Shown: positions 8,537 through 17,864, counted from the first letter of the stretch. The stretch: DNA of 48,685 bases from Maribacter huludaoensis (GCF_029350945.1 NZ_JARKMS010000009.1:24431-73115); one strand, 5' to 3'. Made by a program: numbers and translations. Notes: generated by a model not told the origin, from the sequence alone.

Positions 8537-9361
8537 ATGAGCACGATTAAAATAAAAACAGCTGAAGAGATTGAATTAATGCGAGAAAGCGCTTTGATCG
8601 TTTCCAAGACCTTGGGAATGATCGCCGCAGAAGTTAAACCAGGTGTTACGACTCTTCAGTTAGATGCTTTGGCAGAAACTTTTATTCGCGATCATGGTGC
8701 GGTACCTGGCTTTTTAGGTTTATATGATTTTCCAAACTCGTTATGCATGAGCCCTAATGCGCAAGTGGTACATGGTATTCCAAATAATACACCATTGAAA
8801 GAAGGCGATATCATTTCAATAGATTGCGGTGCTTTAAAAAACGAATTCTACGGTGATCATGCATACACCTTTGAAGTAGGCGAAGTTAGCCCCGAGGTAA
8901 AAAAACTACTTGAGGTTACTAAAAAATCACTCTACATTGGTATTCGTGAATTTAAAGTAGGCAACCGTGTTGGTGATGTAGGTTATGCTATTCAAAAATT
9001 TACGGAAGACCATGGCTACGGAGTGGTACGTGAATTGGTTGGTCATGGCTTGGGAAGAAAAATGCACGAAGGTCCCGAAATGCCAAATTATGGTAGACGT
9101 GGAAGAGGCAAAAAATTTGTAGAAGGTATGACGGTAGCTATTGAGCCTATGACCAATATGGGTACTAAGAATATTAAACAGCTTAAAGACGGATGGACAA
9201 TACTTACCGCCGACGGTCAACCTAGCGCCCATTTTGAGCATGATGTTGCTATTGTAAATGGAAAACCTGAGCTATTATCAACTTTTAAATACATTTACGA
9301 AGCTTTAGGTATTGAAAGTGACGAAGAAGATGAGTTTACTACTTCTAAAGTAAAGAGCTAG
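8537..9361 (+). CDS. map: Methionine aminopeptidase, type I
   Basis: The protein has 274 residues and removes the initiator methionine from new proteins. All five metal ligands of the pita-bread fold are visible: Asp96, Asp107, His170, Glu203 and Glu234 (contexts SIDCG, YGDHAYTF, VGHGLGR, AIEPM, FEHDVAI). There is no N-terminal zinc-finger extension. An acidic C-terminal tail of about 20 residues (ESDEEDEF) is longer than the E. coli enzyme. It lies between gpmI and a methyltransferase gene that starts nine bases downstream. Confidence 0.96.
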   Translation: MSTIKIKTAEEIELMRESALIVSKTLGMIAAEVKPGVTTLQLDALAETFIRDHGAVPGFLGLYDFPNSLCMSPNAQVVHGIPNNTPLKEGDIISIDCGALKNEFYGDHAYTFEVGEVSPEVKKLLEVTKKSLYIGIREFKVGNRVGDVGYAIQKFTEDHGYGVVRELVGHGLGRKMHEGPEMPNYGRRGRGKKFVEGMTVAIEPMTNMGTKNIKQLKDGWTILTADGQPSAHFEHDVAIVNGKPELLSTFKYIYEALGIESDEEDEFTTSKVKS

Positions 9362-9370
9362 TAAACAAGC

Positions 9371-10135
9371 ATGAAAAAAATTTTTAAATTTTTTCTCAAC
9401 CTTGTTCCTAGACCGGTATTAATTTCACTGAGCTATTTGGTAAAACCATTTTTTAAGATGTATTACCGTGGCAGCACTTATGAAGACCCTATTGACAGCA
9501 ATACCTTTAGAAGTTTTCTACCATATGGCTATGAAAACCCGCGGGAAAATGTGCTATCCCCTTCTACCCTATCTTTAGAAAGACATCGATTGTTATGGAT
9601 GTTTTTAAAAAAAGAAACGGATTTTTTTAGTGCCCATTTACACGTATTGCATTTTGCACCGGAACAAGCCTTCTATAAAAGATTTAGAAAATTAAAGAAC
9701 CTTAATTACGTAACAACAGACTTAAATTCTCCTTTAGCGGACGTTAAAGCGGATATTTGCAATTTACCTTTTGCAGATAATAAGTTTGATGTAATTCTAT
9801 GCAATCATGTATTAGAACACATTCCTGATGATACCAAAGCGATGTCTGAATTATATAGAATTTTAAAACCAGGCGGATGGGGCATTTTTCAAATACCACA
9901 AGACTTAAATAGGGAAAATACCTTTGAAGACGATTCTATAACCGACAAAGTAGAACGTGCAAAGATTTTTGGTCAGTATGACCATGTTCGTATTTATGGC
10001 AGAGACTATTTCAATAAATTGAGAACTATTGGTTTCACGGTCGAAGAAATAGATTTTACAAAACTTTTAAGCCAAGAAGAAATAGATAGGTACCGACTAG
10101 CTCCTGGTGAAATCATTCCATTAGTGAAGAAATAA
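9371..10135 (+). CDS. Class I SAM-dependent methyltransferase
   Basis: The protein has 254 residues. The central part is a methyltransferase type 11 domain: HFAPEQAFYKRF near 95-106, DLNSPLADVKADICNLPF near 117-134, FDVILCNHVLEHIPD near 139-153 and LKPGGWGIFQIP near 165-176. The motif I position is atypical (LHFAPE instead of a glycine-rich loop). Its substrate cannot be read from the sequence. It follows map by nine bases, so it is probably cotranscribed. Its stop codon abuts that of apbE on the other strand. Confidence 0.8.
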   Translation: MKKIFKFFLNLVPRPVLISLSYLVKPFFKMYYRGSTYEDPIDSNTFRSFLPYGYENPRENVLSPSTLSLERHRLLWMFLKKETDFFSAHLHVLHFAPEQAFYKRFRKLKNLNYVTTDLNSPLADVKADICNLPFADNKFDVILCNHVLEHIPDDTKAMSELYRILKPGGWGIFQIPQDLNRENTFEDDSITDKVERAKIFGQYDHVRIYGRDYFNKLRTIGFTVEEIDFTKLLSQEEIDRYRLAPGEIIPLVKK

Positions 10136-11149
10136 TTATTTTACTACCAATGATTTAAACCCTTGTGTCATGTATTCTTGGGTATCACCATTGCCATCCA
10201 CATAAACAATATAGGCCTCTAAGCTTTTATCCTCATTGATTACCTTAAACACCTCATCTAGGTCCATTGCCATGAAAGCGGTAGCATAACCGTCTGCCGT
10301 AGCACAATTATCCGCCAAAATGGTTACGCCTAGTGTATTGGATAATTGCGTGTAACCGGTTTTAGGATTTACGGTATGAACATATTTTTTACCAGTTGCC
10401 TCATCTACCCTATATTTACGGTAATTTCCTGACGAAGCCAATGCCTTGTCGTTTAAATTAATTAAGATTTTGGTAGCCCTACTTATATCTGTTTCAGGAT
10501 CATCAATACCTACTACCCAAGATTTATTTTTAAGCACGTTTTTACCCTTCCCTACAAGTTCACCACCAACCTCTATTAAATAGTGTTGAATTCCCTTAGC
10601 ATCTAACATGGCAGCCAGCCTATCTATAGCATAACCTTTGGCAATTGAATTAAAATCTAAATAGATACGACTATCGGTTTTTACTATTTGATTATTGACA
10701 TTCAAGGAAACCTTGTCAAGACCAACATAATTCAAAAGGCTATCAACCTTTAAACTATCCATAGTTATTTTTTGCTCTGGTCCAAATCCCCAAGCATTTA
10801 CCAAAGTCCCCACTGTAGGATCAAAATATCCATCCGTCTTTTTATGAATAACTTTTGAAAGTTCTAAAACCTCCTTGAACATTGTATCTACTACTACCGT
10901 GTTGTCACCACTATTTATCTTTGATATGTCCGATTGAGGTATATATGTAGATAACGATTGGTTAATGACCGCAAATACCGAATCAATTTCTGGTTGTAAG
11001 TCGGATTTATTCTCCGTAAAGGATATAATACTATATGAAGTACCTAAGGCTCCACCAACATTATCATTACGGACAAAACTATCATTGCCGAATTTACATG
11101 ACTGCAACCCAACAGCCAGCAAACCAATTATTAACAAGTACTTTTTCAT
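10136..11149 (-). CDS. apbE: FAD:protein FMN transferase (ApbE)
   Basis: The protein has 337 residues. Its leader ends LAVGLQSCK, so it is probably a lipoprotein facing the periplasm. ApbE enzymes attach FMN through a phosphoester bond to threonine residues of NqrB and NqrC. Typical stretches are YFDPTVGTLVNAWGFGP (about 118-134), IYLDFNSIAKGYAIDR (about 167-182), YLIEVGGELVGKGKN, and KYVHTVNPKTGY with LADNCATADGYATAFM near the C-terminus. The start overlaps the stop of the 120-aa gene by ATGA, which implies translational coupling. Its position after the nqr operon fits its role as Nqr maturase. Confidence 0.95.
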   Translation of the reverse strand: MKKYLLIIGLLAVGLQSCKFGNDSFVRNDNVGGALGTSYSIISFTENKSDLQPEIDSVFAVINQSLSTYIPQSDISKINSGDNTVVVDTMFKEVLELSKVIHKKTDGYFDPTVGTLVNAWGFGPEQKITMDSLKVDSLLNYVGLDKVSLNVNNQIVKTDSRIYLDFNSIAKGYAIDRLAAMLDAKGIQHYLIEVGGELVGKGKNVLKNKSWVVGIDDPETDISRATKILINLNDKALASSGNYRKYRVDEATGKKYVHTVNPKTGYTQLSNTLGVTILADNCATADGYATAFMAMDLDEVFKVINEDKSLEAYIVYVDGNGDTQEYMTQGFKSLVVK

Positions 11150-11508
11150 ATTTCTACCAAACCATCATAATCAACAATATACTCCTCATCTAAATACACC
11201 GGTAAATTATGGTCAGCGGCATTTACTAAGCCCACACCTGCATAAAATGTAGTTGCCTCAAACTTAAGGGCGTGGTCTTTCATTTTCTTTAAATCTGACA
11301 TAAAGAAATCTAAATCCTTGGGATCACCTGGATATTCAATTGCCTTAACCACAATGAAACGCATCTTCTTATCCTTGGTACAAACAAACTGCGGATTTTT
11401 ACGCAATTCACTATTGACCGCCAAAAATTCAAACCCTGCTTCTTCTAACTGCTTCCCTACAATATTCATTGCCAAATTGTGAAGCTCCTGTTCTGTTAAT
11501 ACGTGCAT
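11146..11508 (-). CDS. Conserved 120-aa protein coupled to apbE, Nqr-associated
   Basis: The protein has 120 residues, is soluble, and has no signal peptide or membrane helix. It has one cysteine (FVCTKDK), so it is not the four-cysteine membrane protein NqrM. The sequence ELRKNPQFVCTKDKKMRFIVVKA and the repeated short beta/alpha pattern suggest a small nuclease-like or chaperone-like alpha/beta fold, but I cannot assign a family. Homologs in Flavobacteriia are often labelled from their nqr neighbourhood (recall). It is separated from nqrF by 73 bases with a hairpin and overlaps apbE by four bases. A role in Nqr assembly or flavinylation is inference. Confidence 0.7.
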   Translation of the reverse strand: MHVLTEQELHNLAMNIVGKQLEEAGFEFLAVNSELRKNPQFVCTKDKKMRFIVVKAIEYPGDPKDLDFFMSDLKKMKDHALKFEATTFYAGVGLVNAADHNLPVYLDEEYIVDYDGLVEI

Positions 11509-11524
11509 ATCTAAATAAAATTAT

Positions 11525-11553
11525 AAAAAAAACCGATACATTACATACCGGTT
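11525..11553 (-). terminator. Terminator downstream of nqrF
   Basis: On the minus strand, AACCG (11553-11549) pairs with CGGTT (11535-11531), with further wobble pairs inside, followed by a run of about eight T. It should end most nqrA-F transcripts before the 120-aa gene and apbE, with possible read-through. Confidence 0.65.
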
Positions 11554-11581
11554 AATTTATTCTATTTCAACAACTTATCTC

Positions 11582-12889
11582 TTATCCTCCAAAGTCATCA
11601 AAACGTATATGTTCATCTGGAATTCCGAAATCTTCACCCATTTTCTGAACAGCTTTGTTCATTAACGGTGGTCCACAGAAATAAAGTTCAATATCTTCTG
11701 GAGACTCATGAATACTTAAGTAGTTATCAATTACACAATTGTGTATGAAACCTACGAAACCATCACCAGGTGCATCTATATTCTCTTTTACTTTCCAATT
11801 ATCTTCTTCTAATGGTTCTGATAATGCCAAGTAGAATTTGAAATTTGGAAACTCTTCTTCCAACTTATAGAAATGATCTAAGTAGAAAAGTTCTCTTTTA
11901 GAACGACCACCGTACCAGTAAGTTACTTTTCTATCGGTCTTTAATGTTTTGAACAGGTGATATAAGTGAGAACGCATTGGCGCCATACCTGCACCACCAC
12001 CTACGTACAACATTTCTGAATCTGACTCATTGATGAAGAATTCACCGTAAGGACCAGAAATTGTACAATCATCACCAGGCTTCAAGTTAAAGATATAAGA
12101 TGACGCAACACCAGGGTTAACATCCATCCAACCGTTCTTAGCGCGATCCCATGGCGGAGTAGCAATACGTACGTTCAACATAATTTCTCTACCCTCAGCT
12201 GGGAAAGATGCCATTGAATAAGCTCTCTCAACCGTTTCTGGATTCTTCATCACTAAAGGCCAAAGGTTGAACTTATCCCACTCAGCTTGAAATTTATCTG
12301 GAGTTTCATGTTCTTCTGGGTGAGCGGTAATATCTATATCAGCATACTTAACTTCACACTCAGGAATCTCAATTTGAATATAACCACCAGCTTTATAGCC
12401 CATATCTTCAGGAATTTCAACTACAAATTCCTTAATAAAAGAAGCAACGTTGTAATTACGAACCACTTTTGCAGGCCATTTCTTAATACCGAACACCTCT
12501 TCTGGGATGGTAATTTCCATGTCTTGCTTTACCTTAACCTGACAGGCCAAACGTGCACCATGGTTTAATTCTTTTTTAGAAAAGTGAGGAGTTTCAGTAG
12601 GTAAGGCCTCACCTCCACCAGAAAGTACATGACACTCACATTGAATGCATGTTCCACCACCACCACAGGCAGATGGTAAAAATACTTTTTGGTTACCTAA
12701 AGTAGACAATAATGATCCACCTGATGCAACTTCAATTTTCTTCTCCCCGTTTATAATAATGGTCACAGGACCTGATGGAGAAAGTTTTTGTTTGGTAAAC
12801 AGAAGTAATGCCACTAATACCATCAACAGTATTAGAAATGCGACAACGGTTATCAGTATTGTTCCGCCAGTACTTGCAGCTAAAATCAT
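11582..12889 (-). CDS. nqrF: Na+-translocating NADH:quinone reductase subunit F
   Basis: The protein has 435 residues and is the NADH-oxidising entry point of Na+-NQR. There is one N-terminal membrane helix (about 10-31), then a 2Fe-2S ferredoxin domain with Cys75, Cys81, Cys84 and Cys116. The FAD-binding motif is RAYSMAS. NADH-binding stretches are YVGGGAGMAPMRSHLYH and YFCGPPLMNKAV, and the C-terminus is the family-typical FDDFGG. It is the last gene of the nqrABCDEF operon, two bases after nqrE. Confidence 0.98.
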   Translation of the reverse strand: MILAASTGGTILITVVAFLILLMVLVALLLFTKQKLSPSGPVTIIINGEKKIEVASGGSLLSTLGNQKVFLPSACGGGGTCIQCECHVLSGGGEALPTETPHFSKKELNHGARLACQVKVKQDMEITIPEEVFGIKKWPAKVVRNYNVASFIKEFVVEIPEDMGYKAGGYIQIEIPECEVKYADIDITAHPEEHETPDKFQAEWDKFNLWPLVMKNPETVERAYSMASFPAEGREIMLNVRIATPPWDRAKNGWMDVNPGVASSYIFNLKPGDDCTISGPYGEFFINESDSEMLYVGGGAGMAPMRSHLYHLFKTLKTDRKVTYWYGGRSKRELFYLDHFYKLEEEFPNFKFYLALSEPLEEDNWKVKENIDAPGDGFVGFIHNCVIDNYLSIHESPEDIELYFCGPPLMNKAVQKMGEDFGIPDEHIRFDDFGG

Positions 12890-12891
12890 AT

Positions 12892-13653
12892 CTATTTGTT
12901 TACGTCGTTATAAGAAATCACTTTTTCGTCAATTTCTTCGTTCTTATCTACTACTACTTCTTTAACAGGTACAACCATTTCAGGTTGGTCAACTTTGATT
13001 ACTTGCTCATTAGCCTCTTCCGTTTCTTCACCACCACCTGTCAACATACCTCCAAAGCTTTGAAAACCAATACCCATTAGACCGGTAATGATAAATGTAA
13101 TACCCAAACCTCTTAAAGGTGCAGGAACATTGCTATATCTAATTTTTTCACGAATAGCAGCAATTGCCAAAATTGCCAAGAACCATCCAATTCCAGAACT
13201 CACTCCGTAGTTAAATGCCAAACCAAAAGTTTCTATCTCTCTTGCTTGCATAAATAACGACCCACCAAGTATTGCACAGTTTACAGCAATCAACGGTAAG
13301 AATATACCTAGAGAGTTATATAAAGAAGGTGAGAATTTCTCAACTACAATCTCAACCAGTTGTACCATTGTTGCAATGGTTGCAATGAAAAGGATAAACG
13401 ATAAAAAGCTAAGGTTGTAATCTGCATATTCAGGTCCTAACCAAACTAAGGCTCCATCCTGTAACAAATACTTATCCAATAACCAGTTCATTGGAACGGT
13501 AACCGCCAACACAAATATAACCGCTGCACCTAAACCAACTGCTGTAGCCACTTTTTTGGATACCGCCAAATAAGAACACATCCCTAAGAACACGGCAAAT
13601 ACCATGTTATCGATAAAGATGGACTTAAAAAATAATTCTACATGTTCTAACAT
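12892..13653 (-). CDS. nqrE: Na+-translocating NADH:quinone reductase subunit E, extended C-terminus
   Basis: The protein has 253 residues. The first 200 form the usual six-helix membrane subunit, with the conserved Cys of GMCSYLAV (Cys26) and of AVNCAILGG (about 125), which with the NqrD cysteines hold an iron centre in the membrane. Family members are usually about 200 residues. Here a tail of roughly 48 residues follows the last helix, rich in Glu, Val and Lys (EETEEANEQ, VVPVKEVVVDKNEEIDEK). It sits between nqrD (20-base gap) and nqrF. Confidence 0.97.
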   Translation of the reverse strand: MLEHVELFFKSIFIDNMVFAVFLGMCSYLAVSKKVATAVGLGAAVIFVLAVTVPMNWLLDKYLLQDGALVWLGPEYADYNLSFLSFILFIATIATMVQLVEIVVEKFSPSLYNSLGIFLPLIAVNCAILGGSLFMQAREIETFGLAFNYGVSSGIGWFLAILAIAAIREKIRYSNVPAPLRGLGITFIITGLMGIGFQSFGGMLTGGGEETEEANEQVIKVDQPEMVVPVKEVVVDKNEEIDEKVISYNDVNK

Positions 13654-13673
13654 AATTTCTACTTAAAAGTCGT

Positions 13674-14321
13674 TTAATTTTCTTCTACAAGCGCAGGGTT
13701 TCTTGATCGTTGTACCCAAATAATAATACCTACAACTATTAACGCTGCCGGTGGTATAATCATAAAACCATTATTCTCATAACCTGTAGCGTACAGTCCT
13801 GTTTTTTCAATTGGATCTCCTAAAACCGGAATACCGAACAATGTACCGGAACCTAAAAGCTCCCTAAAGAAACCTACGATGATCAGAATAACACCGTAAC
13901 CTAATGAGTTACCAATACCATCCAAAAAGGAACGCCATGGACCGTTTGCCAATGCAAATGCCTCAAAACGTCCCATAATAATACAGTTTGTAATAATAAG
14001 ACCAACAAATACCGCCAAAGTTTTACTTAATTCATAAGCAAATGCCTTTAATACTTGATCTACTATAATTACCAATGTAGCAACTACAATTAGTTGAACA
14101 ATAATTCTAATTTTTGAAGGTATAATGTTTCTCATTAATGAGATAACCACATTACCCGCGCCCAATACGAACATTACAGAAATAGCCATTACCAATGATG
14201 CTTTTAATTCTGCCGTAATTGCCAATGCCGAACAGATACCTAGTACCTGAATAGTAATAGGGTTGTTATCCGCTAACGGATCTGTAATAAGATTTGTATC
14301 TTTTTTTGATAGTAGTGCCAT
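13674..14321 (-). CDS. nqrD: Na+-translocating NADH:quinone reductase subunit D
   Basis: The protein has 215 residues, the normal length, and is a six-helix membrane subunit homologous to NqrE in inverted topology. The conserved iron-binding cysteines are visible in LGICSALAIT and IITNCIIMGR, and the family stretch FEAFALANGPWRSFLDGIGNSLGYG is intact. It starts one base after nqrC ends, so translation is likely coupled within the operon. Confidence 0.97.
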   Translation of the reverse strand: MALLSKKDTNLITDPLADNNPITIQVLGICSALAITAELKASLVMAISVMFVLGAGNVVISLMRNIIPSKIRIIVQLIVVATLVIIVDQVLKAFAYELSKTLAVFVGLIITNCIIMGRFEAFALANGPWRSFLDGIGNSLGYGVILIIVGFFRELLGSGTLFGIPVLGDPIEKTGLYATGYENNGFMIIPPAALIVVGIIIWVQRSRNPALVEEN

Positions 14322-14322
14322 A

Positions 14323-15075
14323 TTACTTTGCTCTAATTGTTTCTAAATAAGGTTTATATAACTTAACAGTTTCGCTGATCATAGCAGAAACACCGTTACC
14401 GGTAATAGTAGCACCGGCCAAGGCATCTACTTCATTATCATCTTTTGTTTTATTCAATGGGTCGTTATTACCCTTTGCTACGGATATACCAGCATATTGA
14501 GTACCGTTAAGTATAGTCTCTCCTTTAAAATCGTCCATGAAATAACGCATTTTAATGTTGGCTCCTAATCCTGGCGTTTCACCTTTGTGATCAAAATATA
14601 CCCCTTGCACTGTCATGGTATCATCTAAAGCAATAAAACCCCAAATAGCATCCCAAAGCCCTTTACCGTACATAGGAACTATATAAAACTTATCACCATC
14701 TTTCTCTCCAATAAATACAGGCAGTTTGTAATCCTCGCCCTTTTTCATTGCAGCTAATTGTTTTTTAAGATCGATCAAATAAGCTTCATTATCCTCAGTG
14801 ATCTTATCACCTTGAATTACCAGTTGCTCTTTGATATAACTTGCAAACTCATCCTCTACTTTATTTGTAGGAATAAAATTTACACTACCCGTGTCATCTC
14901 CATTCTCATTGACTCCCATTGCGTAAAGAATGTTCTGTTGTTTTTCAAAACGTTCATTCTCTTTAATATTAGGACTTAAAAATGAAGCCAAAAAAGCAAG
15001 AATAGACCCCACTACCACAACCATAACAGCAGCAAAAACTACTGTATAAACGTTACTATCTGTTTTACTAGCCAT
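14323..15075 (-). CDS. nqrC: Na+-translocating NADH:quinone reductase subunit C
   Basis: The protein has 250 residues with one N-terminal membrane helix (about 11-33) and a periplasmic FMN-binding domain. The flavinylation motif is DALAGATITG at 217-226, with Thr223 the predicted FMN-phosphoester site made by ApbE. GETPGLGANI near 165-174 is also family-typical. It lies two bases after nqrB. Confidence 0.97.
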   Translation of the reverse strand: MASKTDSNVYTVVFAAVMVVVVGSILAFLASFLSPNIKENERFEKQQNILYAMGVNENGDDTGSVNFIPTNKVEDEFASYIKEQLVIQGDKITEDNEAYLIDLKKQLAAMKKGEDYKLPVFIGEKDGDKFYIVPMYGKGLWDAIWGFIALDDTMTVQGVYFDHKGETPGLGANIKMRYFMDDFKGETILNGTQYAGISVAKGNNDPLNKTKDDNEVDALAGATITGNGVSAMISETVKLYKPYLETIRAK

Positions 15076-15077
15076 AA

Positions 15078-16358
15078 TTAAACTGTTTCAGCTTTAAGTT
15101 CCTCTGCTTTACCATCTGAATCTTTTGGATAGATAGTAGCATTTTTTAATCTGTTCATTCTTTTCTTAATATTACCCCTTACAACATAATGGTCTATTGT
15201 TGGCGCAAATACATTCATCAACAAAATTGCCAAAAACACCCCTTCTGGGTAAGCCGGGTTGAATACACGGATCATTACAGAGATAAACCCAATAAAAAAA
15301 CCGTAGTACCATTTCCCTTTATTGGTCTGTGAACCGGTTACAGGATCTGTTGCCATGTAAACAATACCAAAGGCAAGACCCCCAACAATTAAATGTTTCC
15401 AGAAATCAAAACTCATTAAACCATAAAACTTACTGGATTCTGCCACCCAACCAAATTCGACAACTTGATTGAATATTAAGCCCATAACCAACGAACCGAT
15501 TACAGCACTTACCATTATTCTCCAGCTAGCGATTTTTGTGAATATCAAAAACAAACCTCCTAATAAAATCAGGAAAGCAGATGTTTCACCAACAGAACCA
15601 GGAATAAATCCGAAGAACATATCCGACACCGAATATGTCATCTCAGCTCCTTTATTCTGAGCCAAATAACCTAAAATGGTTTCACCAGATATTGCGTCAA
15701 CATTAGCACCTGCAAGAATTTCTTCTGAACGTTCCCGTGCACCATAAACCCAAACTTTATCTCCACTCATCCAAGTTGGATAAGCAAAAAACAAAAATGC
15801 TCTTATTGTTAAAGCCGGATTAAGAATATTCATTCCTGTTCCACCAAAAACCTCTTTACCGATCACAACACCGAAAACAACAGCTACAGCCAACATCCAA
15901 AGCGGCGTATCAATAGGCACAATTAAAGGAACCAACATTCCCGTAACCAAATAACCTTCTTCTACCTCATGACCTTTTATTACTGCAAAAATAAATTCTA
16001 CAATAAGACCAACAGCATAAGAAACTACCACTAGTGGCAACACTTTTATAATACCTATCCAAAAATTATTCCAAGTAAGAAAATCGTTCATCAACGAAAA
16101 ATCTGCCGGGAAACCATTGATTGCAGAATAATGCTGATAACCTGCATTGAACATTGAAAATATTAACACTGGTATCAATGCCATGATCACAGTATTCATC
16201 GTACGCTTTAAATCATCTGCAGATTTAACATGTGTACCACCTGCATGAGTAGTCTCATCTGGCGAAAACAAAAAAGTATGAAAGGCATTAAAGGCAGGAG
16301 CCATTTTCTTACCCTGATACTTCAGTTTAAGTTCGTGTAATTTGCTTTTTAAACTCAT
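15078..16358 (-). CDS. nqrB: Na+-translocating NADH:quinone reductase subunit B
   Basis: The protein has 426 residues and is the main membrane subunit. It carries covalent FMN and riboflavin and forms the sodium path. The flavinylation motif reads DAISGETIL at 221-229, with Thr227 the likely modified residue; the motif has Glu where many homologs have Ala. The stretches GKEVFGGTGMNILNPALTIRAFLFFAYP and MATDPVTGSQT are typical. It starts three bases after nqrA. Confidence 0.97.
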   Translation of the reverse strand: MSLKSKLHELKLKYQGKKMAPAFNAFHTFLFSPDETTHAGGTHVKSADDLKRTMNTVIMALIPVLIFSMFNAGYQHYSAINGFPADFSLMNDFLTWNNFWIGIIKVLPLVVVSYAVGLIVEFIFAVIKGHEVEEGYLVTGMLVPLIVPIDTPLWMLAVAVVFGVVIGKEVFGGTGMNILNPALTIRAFLFFAYPTWMSGDKVWVYGARERSEEILAGANVDAISGETILGYLAQNKGAEMTYSVSDMFFGFIPGSVGETSAFLILLGGLFLIFTKIASWRIMVSAVIGSLVMGLIFNQVVEFGWVAESSKFYGLMSFDFWKHLIVGGLAFGIVYMATDPVTGSQTNKGKWYYGFFIGFISVMIRVFNPAYPEGVFLAILLMNVFAPTIDHYVVRGNIKKRMNRLKNATIYPKDSDGKAEELKAETV

Positions 16359-16361
16359 TTC

Positions 16362-17711
16362 TTATCCTATTTCTTTTTGCAATAAATCTAACCCCTCACG
16401 AATGATTTTTTGGTGCGGTTGTTTAGAAATACATATAAACTCAGTTAACGAAAAATCTTCTGGAGCCACTTCATACAAACCTAATTGCTCCATCTCATCC
16501 AAATCCTTAACCATACATGCCTTTAAAAGCTGCATTGGAAAAATATCCATTGGAAAAACTTTTTCATACTGTCCCGTTACCACAAAAGCTCTATGCTCAC
16601 CATTGGTATTGGTATCTAAATCGTATTTCTTATTTGGCTGCATCCAAGAAAACGTCAACGCCCTTGTTGCAGATATTTTATTGAAAACCGGTTTGTTCCA
16701 CCCGAACAATTCATAATCGTCCCCTTCTGGAATAACCGTTACCGTATTATTATAAAAACCCAAATAACCATCAGGCTTACTTTTAGAACCTGTAAGCACA
16801 TCACCATTTATAACTCTAAAATTTTCTTCATTTACACCACTAGCGTACAAGAATGTTGAAATTTCAGACCCTATTTTGGTCGTATAATACTTAGGCGCCT
16901 TTACAGAAGAACCAGCCAAAGCCACAGTGCGCTCCGCATTGAACTTGCCCGTCAAAAGATATTCACCGATAATGATCAAATCTTGTGGAGTTACCGTCCA
17001 AACCAATTCACCTTTATTAATAGGATCTAATTGGTTGATCTGTGTACCTACCAAACCTGCAGGATGCGGACCAGAAACATTGTGCAACTCAACCCCTTTC
17101 ATAGAAGATAAAGGCGACTTACCAGAACCTACCGACACATGAACCTTACCGGGCGTTAACTTTCCTAGTGCCGTAATTGCCGCTTGCAACTCTTTCTCCT
17201 TTCCCTGCAACACATAATCCAAATCTGCCTGTAAAGGACCGCTTGAATACCCCGAAATAAAGATAGATTTAGGATTGGTATCTGGATTGGCAATTACATC
17301 ATAAGGTCTTTGCTTAATAAATGGCCAACAGCCACTTTTCAACAAAACAGCCTTTAATTCCTCCTTAGAAGCGTTCTCAACATCTACTGCCGTACCCAAA
17401 AACTGCTCCTGAGTTTTATCCGCTAATATCTTTAAGGTCAAAATACGTCTTCTATCTCCCCTTTCGATCTCTATAAGCTCACCACTTACCGGAGAAACAA
17501 AAAGCATGCTTTCCATGTTCTTGTTATAAAACAAAGGCTCTCCCGCTTTTACTTCGGCACCTTGTTTTACCATCATTTTAGGAGTAATTCCGTGAAAATC
17601 ACTTAACTGTATTGCGTAAACATTACTTAAAACAGCTTTTGAAGTAGTCTGTTCTGCGGCGCCCACCAATTTAATGTCGAGCCCTTTCTTTATTCGAATG
17701 TCTTTTGACAT
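16362..17711 (-). CDS. nqrA: Na+-translocating NADH:quinone reductase subunit A
   Basis: The protein has 449 residues and is the soluble cytoplasmic subunit that contributes to quinone binding. The opening MSKDIRIKKGLDIKLVG is the usual NqrA N-terminus; SGPHPAGLVGTQINQLDP (about 213-230) and the C-terminal domain with PMDIFPMQLLKACMV are family hallmarks. It is first in the nqrABCDEF operon. A TAAATTTG element lies 35 bases upstream on the minus strand, and the plug-protein gene is divergent. Confidence 0.97.
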   Translation of the reverse strand: MSKDIRIKKGLDIKLVGAAEQTTSKAVLSNVYAIQLSDFHGITPKMMVKQGAEVKAGEPLFYNKNMESMLFVSPVSGELIEIERGDRRRILTLKILADKTQEQFLGTAVDVENASKEELKAVLLKSGCWPFIKQRPYDVIANPDTNPKSIFISGYSSGPLQADLDYVLQGKEKELQAAITALGKLTPGKVHVSVGSGKSPLSSMKGVELHNVSGPHPAGLVGTQINQLDPINKGELVWTVTPQDLIIIGEYLLTGKFNAERTVALAGSSVKAPKYYTTKIGSEISTFLYASGVNEENFRVINGDVLTGSKSKPDGYLGFYNNTVTVIPEGDDYELFGWNKPVFNKISATRALTFSWMQPNKKYDLDTNTNGEHRAFVVTGQYEKVFPMDIFPMQLLKACMVKDLDEMEQLGLYEVAPEDFSLTEFICISKQPHQKIIREGLDLLQKEIG

Positions 17712-17745
17712 GTGCGTTTAGACCTTTAGGTTATCAAAATTTGAG

Positions 17746-17753
17746 CAAATTTA
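17746..17753 (-). promoter_or_regulatory. Putative -7 promoter element of the nqr operon
   Basis: Read on the minus strand this is TAAATTTG, an exact TAnnTTTG match, 35 bases before the nqrA start. A -33 TTG at the expected distance is not obvious. Confidence 0.45.
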
Positions 17754-17864
17754 AGTACAAAAAGTTCGTTTTCATAATTATTGTCCCATAAATTAGACAT
17801 TAGAACGAGCTATATTTTTTAGGCATCCTTTTTGTTTACCTTTACCTCTAAAAAACTGGGTATA

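Noticed and set aside
12287..17142. Plus-strand reading frames inside the nqr operon
   Set aside because: All are shadows of strongly recognised minus-strand nqr genes and show no family features.
17832..17864. TTG start for the T9SS plug protein
   Set aside because: It would place 11 polar residues before a normal signal peptide; the ATG at 17865 is better. The same reasoning rejects the upstream TTG starts at 19127, 20725 and 31768.
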